This document shows, in pieces, positions 1 to 9,833 of a stretch of 64,000 nucleotides of DNA. The stretch lies in assembly GCA_043228905.1 (NCBI GenBank), contig JBHGNT010000009.1, positions 12,772,001 to 12,836,000 on the forward strand. The letters are read 5' to 3'. Origin of the DNA: Azolla caroliniana. Lineage: Eukaryota > Polypodiophyta. Numbering within the stretch: the stretch's first letter is position 1; the number at the start of each line of letters is the position of its first letter. The position numbers were made by a program, and so were the translations under genes. The notes under the pieces were generated by a model. That model had not been told where the DNA came from, ran no database searches, and saw only the letters and a program-made list of their open reading frames with translations.

Positions 1-2
1 CA

Positions 3-443
3 TTTGTAGATCGGCACCGGAAGGGAAACGAAATGATGTTCGGGACCGGCAAGCCGGTACTCGTGTTCCAGACCCGGATGGGCAAAATGCCAGGTAAACT
101 ACGGTTTAGATGGACCGGACCGTACTTGATCACACGCGAGTTCAATGGGTTCTACCAGTTGGGGACACTTGCCGGGGAAGTGCTGGGCAAATGGGTCAAC
201 GGATTTAGACTAAAACCAGACAAAGGACCTATGCCTAAGAACCCATTTGAACGAAAAGCCGCCACCCAATTAGACGCTGGCAGGCCAACCATAACGACAA
301 CCGGTGAAGACGACGGCTACCACCAAGCCAGTAAGGAGGAGCATGAGCCGGCAACTGAGGAGAGCAGAACGACGACAAACCGACAAGGGGCCTGCAAGTT
401 GCACGCTTCGGGCAAAGGTCCGACAGGACTGGAGAAAAACTAA
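3..443 (+). pseudogene. G1a integrase C-terminus (GPY/F-type module), 5' end outside window
   Basis: Open from the window edge to a TAA at 441-443. It encodes the end of a gypsy integrase, the part that helps the enzyme bind DNA and complete strand transfer. The GPY/F-like block (RFRWTGPYLITREFNG) lies about 40 residues in, followed by a charged low-complexity tail rich in Glu, Lys and Thr. Copy G1b carries the same block at 61250-61330 with TGPYWIT, so Trp to Leu is a private change here. A splice-donor-like GTAAGT sits 10 bases after the stop. The catalytic core would lie before position 1. The frame is open, but the element around it is broken. Confidence 0.85.
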
Positions 444-458
444 CCACACAAGTAAGTT

Positions 459-489
459 AAAAAAAAGAAGAAGAAGAGAATAAAGGAGC
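459..489 (+). other. Purine-rich tract between pol and ORF3
   Basis: About 30 bases of A/G follow the pol stop. Equivalent tracts occur at 61602-61630 in G1b and 53661-53699 in G4, always between pol and ORF3. It could be an internal polypurine tract for plus-strand priming or an unstructured leader for ORF3; the sequence alone does not decide. Confidence 0.5.
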
Positions 490-574
490 GAATCAAATAA
501 ATCATGGAAAAGAGTGGTGGAAACGCCCATGAACACGAGGAGTAAAGAGGCACGTCGAAAAGGTACGAGCAGCT

Positions 575-2161
575 ATGAATAGGACATTAAACCACCGCCA
601 CATGGCACACAATGCTATTATAGTACACGACCTGCACATGCGGAGGCTCGAAAAAGGCGTCAAGATACAGAGAGAAAAACCCCCATGCATCGAGACCTTC
701 TCCTATCGCGGACCAAGGAGAACAGACGCAGAGCGACGCGTGAAGATAAATCCTAGAGAGCTCGCACACAAAGAACCCCCTCCCTCAGAACTTTCTCTCT
801 CACATTCTCCCTACCATCAAACCTCTCCAACGTTCTCCGACATCGACGCAGAGATTGACTGCCAAACGCTGTCTGAAGCCGCCAAGAAATGGTTACGACA
901 ACATGGTTTGGAGGGTTTCTTAACGATCATGGAGACGGCGCCACACAAGGATGCTGAGAAGATTATAAAAGAAATTGAAACGGAGGTGATCACGGAGGAG
1001 GCGATCCGTGCGTTAATAGGCCTTCCAGAGGGAGGTATCAACACGATCGACAATCCTACCCCCGAGCAACTCATCAAATATTTCGGTGAGTACTCTCTAG
1101 TAGCCAGCAAGGGCTACACAGGGCGGCGAAGATATGCTATTCCGGGAAATTGCCCATGTGCTCCACGAGTTCGGCCACGTGTACCCTCGACCCCCCATCA
1201 TGCCTCAGAACCGAGTAGGCTTGATCATCACAACGTACGAAGGGGTCAAGGTAGATTGGCCAGTGTTGATCACCGACGGGCTGTGTATGGCCATTGATAT
1301 AGTAAGGGGAAAGGACGGCAAGGAAGGCCGGAAAATATGGCACGCGGTGACACAATGGCTCACCCTGTTGGCACCACCGGTCGAGCCCGTCCAAACCAAG
1401 AAGAGGGGAAGAGCAACGGACGGCACCCCGAAACCTGCTTCGAAACGGCAACAACTATTGGCCTCCAAGGCCACTAAGGGGAAGACTGCCGAAGCAGAGA
1501 AGGCGGCGAAGGAGCGCGCCAGCTGGAAGCGACCGACGGACACGCACGAGGAGACATCGGAACGGGCCTTGAAGAGCCCAGTCCACCGACCGGGGCAATA
1601 GGAAATGGACACCTTGGCGGCAAGAATGAATGCCGGGACTCAAGCGGAAGAGATGGAGGAAGAACCCACGGAGCACCTCCAGTGGCGGCCGGTGAAGAGC
1701 ACCGCAGAATCAGCCGGGAAGCGTTCGGACCCATAGAAGGATGGAACACCTGCAACTCACGCTGAGCAACCCACGCCAAGGGAGGCACCGGAACCGGTTC
1801 GGATGGAACCGGTCACAGAAGTCCCGGCACAACAGGCAGCACCGGCAAGCCCCGTCACCCAAGAGCCGGAGATACAAAGGCCAACCGCCCCAACCGACCA
1901 AGAACAAGCAGACAAGGGGCGACTAGCCGAAACACACTCAGAGCCGGAACGGCAAAGTGGTCAACTAGCAGAACTAGAAGCGTAACTTGACGCAGAAAGG
2001 CAGGACCAGCCACCGGCGAGTGAACCCATCAGCCAACTCTCCGTGCAAGTGCAACAATAGTGCAATGGTAGCCAATGGCTCCGGTGGATAGGAGACCAAA
2101 TTGCCGGAGTAGTCAGATGCATAGAGGCGGAGGAAAGAGCGCAAATGGAACGGTTGCTTGT
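575..2161 (+). pseudogene. ORF3 of G1a, N-terminal half (unknown function)
   Basis: This ORF lies between pol and the 3' LTR, on the same strand. It runs 575-1130 in one frame, then shifts at about 1130 and continues from 1134 to the C1 insertion. The part around 840-1380 looks globular, with alternating hydrophobic residues and the stretch FREIAHVLHEFGHVYP. G4 has a recognisable homologue at 54080-54480 (FFREIAKFLLEVGCLHVN), so this is a family trait and not a random frame. Positions 1400-2150 encode a Pro/Glu/Gln/Thr-rich linker. In-frame stops at 1600, 1734, 1983 and about 2060 are all one C-to-T step from CAG or CAA. I recognise no known domain; an accessory or env-position protein is the best description. 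Confidence 0.68.
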
Positions 2162-2767
2162 TGTTGGGAGACAGGTCCCTCCGGAAGGGAAGGGAGAAGA
2201 AACCGGATGAGGAGTACCCGGCTACGGAAAGCTGGATGGTGCAGGCCCGGTGAGAACCGGATAAGGAGTACCCGGCTACGGAGAGCCAGATGGTGTAGAC
2301 CCGGTGAGAACCGGAGGAAGAGACATATTCGTAAATATGTTTCTGAGAGCCCATCGAGGATATATTTGTAAATAGTCGAAAAGTCATATTAGTATAAATA
2401 TGACTTAGGGCAAACTTTTAGTTGGTTGTTGTCATTTTTCTGTTTTGCACGAGATTAGTGTGCGTAACTGTACAGAGAGAGAGAGAGAGAGAAAGAGGTC
2501 GTTGCCTCTGTTGTAACCGCCGCCTGTGGCGAAGATTTGTGAGCACGAGGTCGGTGTCTCAGTGAACTCACTGTTGTATATTCCTACATAGTGACAGTTT
2601 GAGGCCTGTGGGCTGCCGTGGTTTTTCCCCTAGTTTGGGGTTTTCCACGTAAACCTTCTGTGTATTCTCTTCTTCTTCTTGTCGTGTTTTATTTCCCGTT
2701 TTCTGTGTATCATTCTAAGCTCGGTTGTGGCCGAGCATCGCGCATAAGGAACGTTGGGTTCCCGTCA
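2162..2767 (+). repeat. C1 5' LTR
   Basis: Begins TGTTGGGAGACAGG and ends GTTCCCGTCA. It contains two tandem 54-base units (2203-2310), a TATA box (TATAAATA, 2393-2400) and a (GA)n tract from about 2475, some 80 bases downstream of the TATA box. It lacks 33 bases present in the 3' LTR and partly in the solo copy, so this LTR probably suffered the deletion. Confidence 0.92.
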
Positions 2768-2769
2768 AG

Positions 2770-2781
2770 TGGTATCAGAGC
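2770..2781 (+). other. C1 primer binding site (initiator tRNA-Met)
   Basis: TGGTATCAGAGC, two bases after the LTR, complementary to the 3' end of plant initiator methionine tRNA. It primes minus-strand cDNA synthesis. Confidence 0.92.
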
Positions 2782-2796
2782 AAAACGACACAGAAA

Positions 2797-5700
2797 ATGG
2801 ACGAATCGTTTGGCGGCATGTTCAAGCTCACCGTCTCCAACTATTCAGTGTGGAAGTCGAAGATGAGAGACATGCTCGTGGTTAAAGATCTTTGGCTACC
2901 GGTTCAGTTCGGGGACAAGAGACCGAACAAGATCGACGCCACAATATGGGAGGTGATGCACATGAAGACAACGGCGTACATACAGTGCTTCATCGACATG
3001 AGCCTATACAACAACTTCAATGAAGAGAGCAAAGCTCATGAGCTCTGGGAGAAGATCGGCATAATGTTTCAGAACAAAAATGTTGTTAATCAGGTGTCGG
3101 TATTCCGGAAGCTAGTAAGACTCCGGTACCAAGATGGCTCTAGCATGGCGGAGCACATGAATGCCTTCCAGGGGCTGATCCACCAGGCAACTTCATTGGA
3201 AGTACCTCTCGCGGATGAGGTACTAGCGCTACTCCTGCTCGGTTCCCTCCCAGATAGCTGGGAGACGTTGGTTGTCACTTTCGGCAACGCCGGGCCGGAA
3301 GGAAAGCGGTTATCCCTAGCAAGAGTAAAGTCGAGCTTGCTAGATGAGGAGGCGTGTCGGAAACATAAGGATACGAGCTCCGACTCCAAAGTGCTCATTA
3401 CCGAATCGGAATGCGGAAGACATAGAAACCGTAGTCCCTAGAACCGGGAGAAGTCGGGGACACGGTCAAAGTCAAAGGGGAGGCCTACTTGCTTCTATTG
3501 TGGCAAGCCGGGACACTTCCAGAAGAACTGTCGGCACTTCCGTAAAGACAAGGAAACCGACGGCGCCGATTCGAAGCGGACCCCGGACCGGAACGGTAAA
3601 GACCGGAGGGGGCCGGACCTGAAGGGGACGACAACAATCACGGCAAGTGAAGAAGAGTTGATGCTCATCACCGAGGAGAGTGAGATAAACCTTGCCGGCG
3701 ACGAGATGACCTGGGTGGTAGACTCCGGAGCGTCGTTCCACCTTACCCCGGACCGGAAATGCTTCTCATCCTACTCAGCCGGTGACCACGATTGTGTCCG
3801 GATGGGGAATGAAGGTACATGCCAAATTGTCGGCATAGGAGACGTGTGGCTGTCAACACCAACCGGATGCAAATTGCTGCTGAAGGATGTCCGACACGTT
3901 CCGGAGGTTCGTCTGAACCTGATATCAGCCGGTCGGCTAGATGATGAAGGCTACACGGGTAGCATCTGGAACGGGGTCATGAAGTTCAGCAAAGGGAGCC
4001 TGATTGTGCCTCGGGCCTGGAAGGTCAACACGCTGTACCTGATGAATGCCTGGTTATGTCCGGAAGAAGTGAACGTGGCATCCGACACTGCCAGTGAGCT
4101 GTGGCACAAGAGGCTGTGTCATATGAGCGAGAAGGGGATGAAGAGGCTTGCAAACGACAACCTCATTCCAGTGAAGAACGTGCACTTACAGAAGTGCACT
4201 GATTGTCTGGGCGGTAAGCAAAACCGGACCTCCTTCCGACCAAGGCCACCGATGAGACGTAATACAACACTAGAGTTGGTGCATACGGATGTGTGTCAGG
4301 TAGACACGAAGTCACATGCCGGAGCGCAGTACTTCGTGACGTTCATAGATGACCACAGCCGGAAGCTGTGGGCCACACCGTTGAAGACGAAGGATCAGGT
4401 GTTTTCCGTCTTCAAAGAGCTCCACGCGAGAGTGGAAAGAGAAACCGGCCGGAAGCTGAAGACGGTTCGAGCAGATAACGGAGGAGAATACCGGGGGCAG
4501 TTTGAGGAGTACTGTCGCTCGAAGGGAATCCGGCTCGAATTTACCGTGCTGAAGACGCCGGAACAAAACGGGCTGGCCGAGAGGATGAACCAGACCATAA
4601 TGGAGAGGGTCCGGAGTATGCTAGCGCATGCAAAACTACCCAAGAAGTTTTGGGCTGAGGTACTGTCGACGGCGACATATGTGATAAACAGATCACCCTC
4701 AGTACCCTTGGATGGAGACACGCCACAGAGAGTATGGACCGGTAAGGAAGTATCCTACCGGCATCTGAAGGTGTTTGGGTGTCTTGCCTACGTGCATGTA
4801 GCTAAGGACCGGAGAGGAAAGCTAGATCCAAAGACCTGGCCATGCATATTCCTCGGTTACGGTGACGATGAGTTCGGCTACCGAGTGTGGGACCCGGTCG
4901 ACAAGAAGGTATTCCGGAATCGAGATATTATCTTCAGGGAGGACAAGATGCTCGCCGACTGGGAGTCGGAGAAGAAGATAATGAACTCCAAGTCGACTGG
5001 GAAGGATCGACTCTATGATGAGCAGACCCAACCGGCAAGAGACCGGTTAGCACTCGAGGGACCAGCCGGTTACGGTGAGGATACCGAACAGGCTAAAGAA
5101 GAAGTAGTGGAAGCTGAAACCGGAACCGGCCTAGACCCCGAATCGGATTTAGATGAAGAGCATATGGACGAGTTGGTTACCGAAGCCCGAAGACGGAGAT
5201 ATTCTCTCAGAGAGAGAAGGGCGCCCCGGAGATTTCCGGATGCAGAGCATGTTCTGCTGACCGATGAGGGGGAGCCGGAAAGCTTCGAAGAAGCAAAGGA
5301 AGACACCCACAGCCGAAAATGGTTAAGTGCCATGCAGGATGAGATGGATTCCCTGCATGAGAACCATACGTACGAATTGGTGGAGCTGCCGAAAGGAAAG
5401 CGGGCACTCCGAAACAAGTGGGTGTTCAAGTTGAAACCGGGAGATGCCGGCAACCCCCCGAGATACAAAGATAGGATCGTGGTGAAGGGGTTCTAGCAGA
5501 AGAAGGGCGTGGACTTCGACGAGATATTTGCCCCGGTAGTAAAGATGACCTCCATCCGGACGGTGCTGAGTATAGCAGCAAGCATGGATCTCGAGGTAGA
5601 GCAACTGGACGTGAAGACGACATTCCTTCACGGCGACCTCGAAGAGGAGATCTACATGCAGCAACCGGAAGGATTCGTGGATAAAGGGAAGGAGCACCTG

Positions 5701-6841
5701 GTATGCCGGTTGAAGAAGAGCTTGTACGGACTGAAGCAGGCTCCCGACAATGGTACCGGAAGTTCGTCTCCTTCATGACCGATCAAGGGTACCACAAGAC
5801 GCAGGCCGATCACTGCGTGTTTGTAAACAAGTTTGAAGGAGGCAACTTCCTGATACTCCTTCTGTACGTGGATGCCATGTTGATCGTCGGACGGGACCAA
5901 GTCAAAATACGGATGCTGAAGAAGGCTCTCAACCGGACCTTCTCAATGAAAGACTTGGGTCCGGCAAGACAGATGTTGGGATGCACATCATCCAGAACCG
6001 GTCAGCGAAGCAATTATGGCTGTCACAGGAGAAGTATGTGACAAAGGTGCTTCACCGGTTCAACATGTCAGAAGTGAAACCGGTCGGATCGACACTTCCG
6101 GCAAACTGCAGGCTATCCGGCAAGCAAAGCCCGAAGACGAAAGCAGAGAAGGCGGATATGATGAAGATTCCATATGCCTCTGCCGTCGGGAGCTTGATGT
6201 ACGCAATGGTTTGTACTCGACCGGATATAGGATACGCAGTCGGAGTGGTGAGCCGGTTCATGAGTAATCCTGGCAAGGAGCACTGGAACGCGGTCAAATG
6301 GATACTCCGGTATTTGAAGGGCACTTCAAATATGTGTCTCCGATTCGGCTCCGGAAAACCTCAACTGGACGGTTTCACCGATTTGGACATGGCGGCTGAT
6401 GTGGATACCAGCCGGTCTACATCCGGGTATGTAATGACATATGCAGGGGGAGCTGTTTCGTGGCAGTCGAGGCTGCAGAAGACGGTTGCATTGTCAACCA
6501 CGGAGGCGGAGTACATGGCAACTGTGGAAGCCGGCAAGGAAATTTTATGGATGAAGGACTTCATCGTAGAGCTCGGTAAACGGCAAGAGGAATACCGACT
6601 CTATTGCGACAGTCAAAGTGCCATCCACCTTGCTAAGAATGCGGCCTACCATTCCCGGACGAAGCATATCCAGCGGAGGTATCACTGGATCCGAGAAAGA
6701 GTAGATGACCAGGAGTTCGCACTGACGAAGATCCACACGGCCGAGAACGAGTCAGATATGCTGACCAAAGTGCTGACACCCGACAAGCTAGACGCATGCC
6801 GAAAGAGGATCGGACTGGTAAGACACCCCATGCCGGAGTGA
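2797..6841 (+). pseudogene. C1 gag-pol polyprotein, broken
   Basis: Starts at the ATG 16 bases after the primer site. Order: UBN2-type gag (2797-3430); CCHC zinc knuckle (CFYCGKPGHFQKNC, 3490-3531); aspartic protease (WVVDSGASFHL, 3711-3743); integrase with its HHCC and DDE blocks (about 4090-4800); reverse transcriptase (5320-6100); RNase H (6360-6780). It is one frame to about 5745, interrupted by TAG at 3439 and 5494, then shifts frame near 5745 and again near 5980. The reverse transcriptase box reads YVDAML instead of YVDDML (5865-5876), so a metal-binding Asp is lost. This is a dead polyprotein. Confidence 0.92.
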
Positions 6842-6851
6842 AGGGGGAGTT

Positions 6852-7490
6852 TGTTGGGAGACAGGTTCCTCCGGAAGGGAAGGGAGAAGAACAGTGCCGA
6901 TGAACAAACTCGGCCGAGGCCGAAACCGGATGAGGAGTACCCGGCTACGGAAAGCCGGATGGTGCAGGCCCGGTGAGAACCAGATAAGGAGTACCCGGCT
7001 ACGGAGAGCCGGATGGTGCAGACCCGGTGAGAACCGGAGGAAGAGACATATTCGTAAATATGTTTCTAAGAGCCCATCGAGGCTATATTTGTATATAGCC
7101 GAAAAGTCATATTAGTATAAATATGACTTAGGGCAAACTTTTAGTTGGTTGTTGTCATTTTTCTGTTTTGCACGAGATTAGTGCACGTAACTGTACAGAG
7201 AGAGAGAGAGAGAGAAAGAGGTCGTTGCCTCTATTGTAACCGCCGCCTATGGCGAAGATTTGTGAGCACGAGGTCGGTGCCTCAATGAACTCACTGTTGT
7301 ATATTCCTACATAGTGACAGTTTGCAGCCTGTGGGCTGCCGTGGTTTTTCCCCTAGTTTGGGGTTTTCCACGTAAACCTTCTGTGTATTCTCTTCTTCTT
7401 CTTGTCGTATTTTATTTCCCGTTTTCTGTGTATCATTCTAAGCTCGGTTGTGGCCGAGCGTCGCGCATAAGGAACGTTGGGTTCCCGTCA
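6852..7490 (+). repeat. C1 3' LTR
   Basis: Homologous to 2162-2767 and preceded by the purine tract AAGGGGGAGTT. TATA box at 7116-7123. It retains the 33 bases missing from the 5' LTR. Confidence 0.92.
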
Positions 7491-7495
7491 CTCGT

Positions 7496-8980
7496 CATAA
7501 CCGATGAACTGAAGACGGCCCGGTCAAGGATCCGGTGCCTAGAACAAGACTTGGATCGGATCACAGGAGATATGGCCAAAATGGCCTTAACCGCAACGCA
7601 GGACCAAGCACTGGTGACTCCGGTTGATGTACAGAAGAATAAGACCTCGGAGACACAAACTGTCCCGGAGAACGTGGCGGCGCAAACCCAAGAGCTTGCG
7701 GAATTACGAGATGAGCTCGCCGTACAAGAAGCATTACGAAGCCGCGAACGTGACTTGAAGAAGGCGGCCGAAGAAGAATTAAGAAAGACTGTTGAGAACC
7801 TTCGCCGGAGAGAGGAAAACTTGCGTAAAGGACATCATGCTTACGACCGGCTGAAGGAGGAAAAAGAGAAAGTGCTGCAGGAAAAAGACAAGCTGCGACG
7901 GATGGCGGAGACGGAAATAGAGAGGCTAAAGGAAGAGCTCCGTCAACAGAAGGACAGGGAGGACCGCGCGCGCCGTCAGATCAACCAACGACTGAAGCAG
8001 AAGACCGATGATTTCGATCATCTGCATTGGGACTACAAGCAGCTGGAGACAGAGCATAAGCAACAACAGGAACGGATGGCCGAGCTCCAACAAGAGGTTG
8101 ATAGGGCCACAACGGCACTCGCCGAAGAACAACAGGAAAGTTCCAGGCTATTGGAGGAAGCGGCGAATAACCGGATGGAGCTCCACAAATAGAACCATGA
8201 AGACAAGGAAAGAGCGTCAATGGTACTATAGAGGTTGCAAACAACCTATCAAACTCAATTGTTGCATTATATGGAGCAGGAGGCGGACACGGTTCGGATC
8301 ATCAAGCAGTTGAAGGAAGAGCGAGAAGCCGTAGAAAATAAATCACAGATGGGAGCCGAACGGACCAGTGCATCCTCGGGTCATGGCTCACTAAAACCAA
8401 AAGCTTGATTGATGACAACTCTGTGCATTGGTGGGCAAAATGGGCGCAGAATACCACGGAACTCCAATTGCTTAGGGCGGACGTTGAAAACCCGCGAAAG
8501 GAGGGCAACGACTGCTATATGCTAACCTCGGAGGACTTCACCACCATCAGGGATGAGCTGGCGGAAGATTTTACAGCCCTGGCGGATGAACAATTGGTGT
8601 AGGTCCGGCAGCTCGTAGCTCAACTGGACGATGATCGGCTGGAGGCTCAAATCCAGTTCGAAGGCTATGAGCGGTCCCAGCTCTGGGAAGAAAAAGCGCG
8701 AAAGGCGGCAATGGTCAACCTTAGTGATGAGGAACCGTCGCCGGTGCAAAGACCGGAGGGGGAACTGGCCGGGGTCAGTCTGCCATAGACAACTCCGACG
8801 GAGGAACCAACGACGGAAACGCCGGTGCCAGAGCGACAAACGGAGCCACAACCACAAACGGAGCAGCAACGACACCCACAAACGGAACAACAATAGCAGC
8901 CACAGCAACAACAACAGATTCCCAACGAGCCATTGGAAATTTTGGAGCAAAGCATTCTGGACATTTTGGACGAAGCGTAA
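7496..8980 (+). pseudogene. ORF3 of G1a, coiled-coil C-terminal half
   Basis: Continues ORF3 in frame after C1. Residues from about 7500 to 8190 form a long coiled coil: heptads of Leu, Arg, Glu and Lys such as LRREENLRKG, EEKEKVLQEK and EIERLKEELRQQKD. The frame then meets TAG at 8190 and about 8229 and shifts near 8400; the C-terminal part 8405-8980 is in another frame. It includes a Gln/Thr/Pro-rich patch and ends in an acidic amphipathic tail (LEILEQSILDILDEA) before TAA at 8978-8980, about 55 bases before the LTR. With the N-terminal half the protein would be roughly 1000 residues, larger than gag. It could have a structural or assembly role, or be a captured host coiled-coil gene; no family is recognised. 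Confidence 0.68.
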
Positions 8981-9034
8981 AAGGGCTGGATAGTGGGTTC
9001 GACGTACAAGGTACTGTCCCACGGGCGTGCCATG

Positions 9035-9354
9035 TGTTACCGGCCGGCAAAGAAGGCTTAAGGAGGTCCAAACCAGAGTGTGAAAGGAATAGTTATTCGG
9101 GAACTGTTGTAATTAGTAGTCTTAATATATACATATTATTATATAAAAAGATGTGGACGGACGGACCGGAATCGGTATGCCGATCCGGATCCGGAATTAT
9201 TCCGTAAAGGTGCCGGTTGGCACCGTTTTGTATTTCGCACCGGAGACCTATATAAAGGCCAGGTTACAATGTAATGAGGAGCAGATAATTAATAAAGCTT
9301 ATTGTCTTAATCTTCAAGTGTTGATTACCGTTTTGCATTTATTGTTATATCTTA
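9035..9354 (+). repeat. G1 family LTR, plus orientation, 3' truncated
   Basis: Starts TGTTACCGGCCGG and matches the first 320 bases of the 463-base G1b LTR nearly base for base. The match stops at CTTA (9354). The next 16 bases are the reverse complement of sequence that normally follows this LTR, so the right end was lost in a rearrangement. Confidence 0.9.
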
Positions 9355-9370
9355 TGGTCGCCAAAAACTG

Positions 9371-9833
9371 TGTTATTGCTAGGGCCGGACAACAACCTAA
9401 CACAGGGTGTCCACTTAAGACACGTCACCAAAGGGTGGTACGACAGAATGACTTATGGCACAACGCTTAATTAGACCTTAATCGATTACTTAGCCATCTG
9501 TAATTAACACACGTAAGATATAACAATAAATGCGGAGCGGTAATCAACACTTGAAGATTAAGACAATAAGCTTTATTAATTATCCGCTCCTCATTACATT
9601 GTAACCGGGAGTTTATATAGGTCTCCGGTGCGAAATACAAAACGGTGCCAATCGGCACCTTTACGGAATCGTTCCGGATCCGGATCAGTATACCGATTCC
9701 GGTCCGTTCGTCCACATCATCTTATATAATAATATGTATATATTAAGACTACTAATTACTACAGTTCCCGAATAACTATTCCTTTCACACTCTGGTTTGG
9801 ACCTCCTTAAGCCTTCTTTGCCGGCCGGTAACA
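9371..9833 (-). repeat. G1 family LTR, minus orientation, complete
   Basis: 463 bases, the same length as the G1b LTR, beginning at 9833 on the minus strand with TGTTACCGG and ending TAACA at 9371. The adjacent 9355-9370 is the reverse complement of CAGTTTTTGGCGACCA, the primer-site side of this family. With 9035-9354 it makes a 320-base inverted repeat around a spacer of about 160 bases. Confidence 0.9.

Larger units (their letters stand above)
2162..7490 (+). mobile_element. C1: full-length Ty1/copia LTR retrotransposon (defective)
   Basis: Two LTRs (2162-2767 and 6852-7490) flank one gag-pol region. The element starts TGTTGGG, has an initiator-Met primer site at 2770-2781 and a purine tract (AAGGGGGAG) just before the 3' LTR. 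The flanks cttgt (2157-2161) and ctcgt (7491-7495) are a 5-base target duplication with one change. LTRs differ by about 3% by eye, plus a 33-base segment missing from the left LTR. A solo LTR of the same family lies at 27543-28166. The element interrupts ORF3 of G1a. Confidence 0.93.
1..9354 (+). mobile_element. G1a: 3' part of a Ty3/gypsy retrotransposon with a third ORF
   Basis: The window opens inside pol of a plus-strand gypsy element. What remains is the integrase C-terminus (3-443), a purine-rich spacer, the long ORF3 (575-2161 and 7496-8980) and a truncated 3' LTR (9035-9354). The first 770 bases match 61190-61768 of copy G1b closely, and the LTR matches G1b's 5' LTR at 55268-55730. 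Copia C1 is inserted at 2162-7490. Removing C1 and one copy of its target duplication rejoins ORF3 in frame, which supports both boundaries. The 5' half lies before the window. Confidence 0.88.

Noticed and set aside
8775-9071. Open frames on the minus strand across the Gln/Thr-rich end of ORF3
   Set aside because: They are shadows of repetitive coding sequence on the plus strand; their Val/Ala/Cys-rich translations have no domain.
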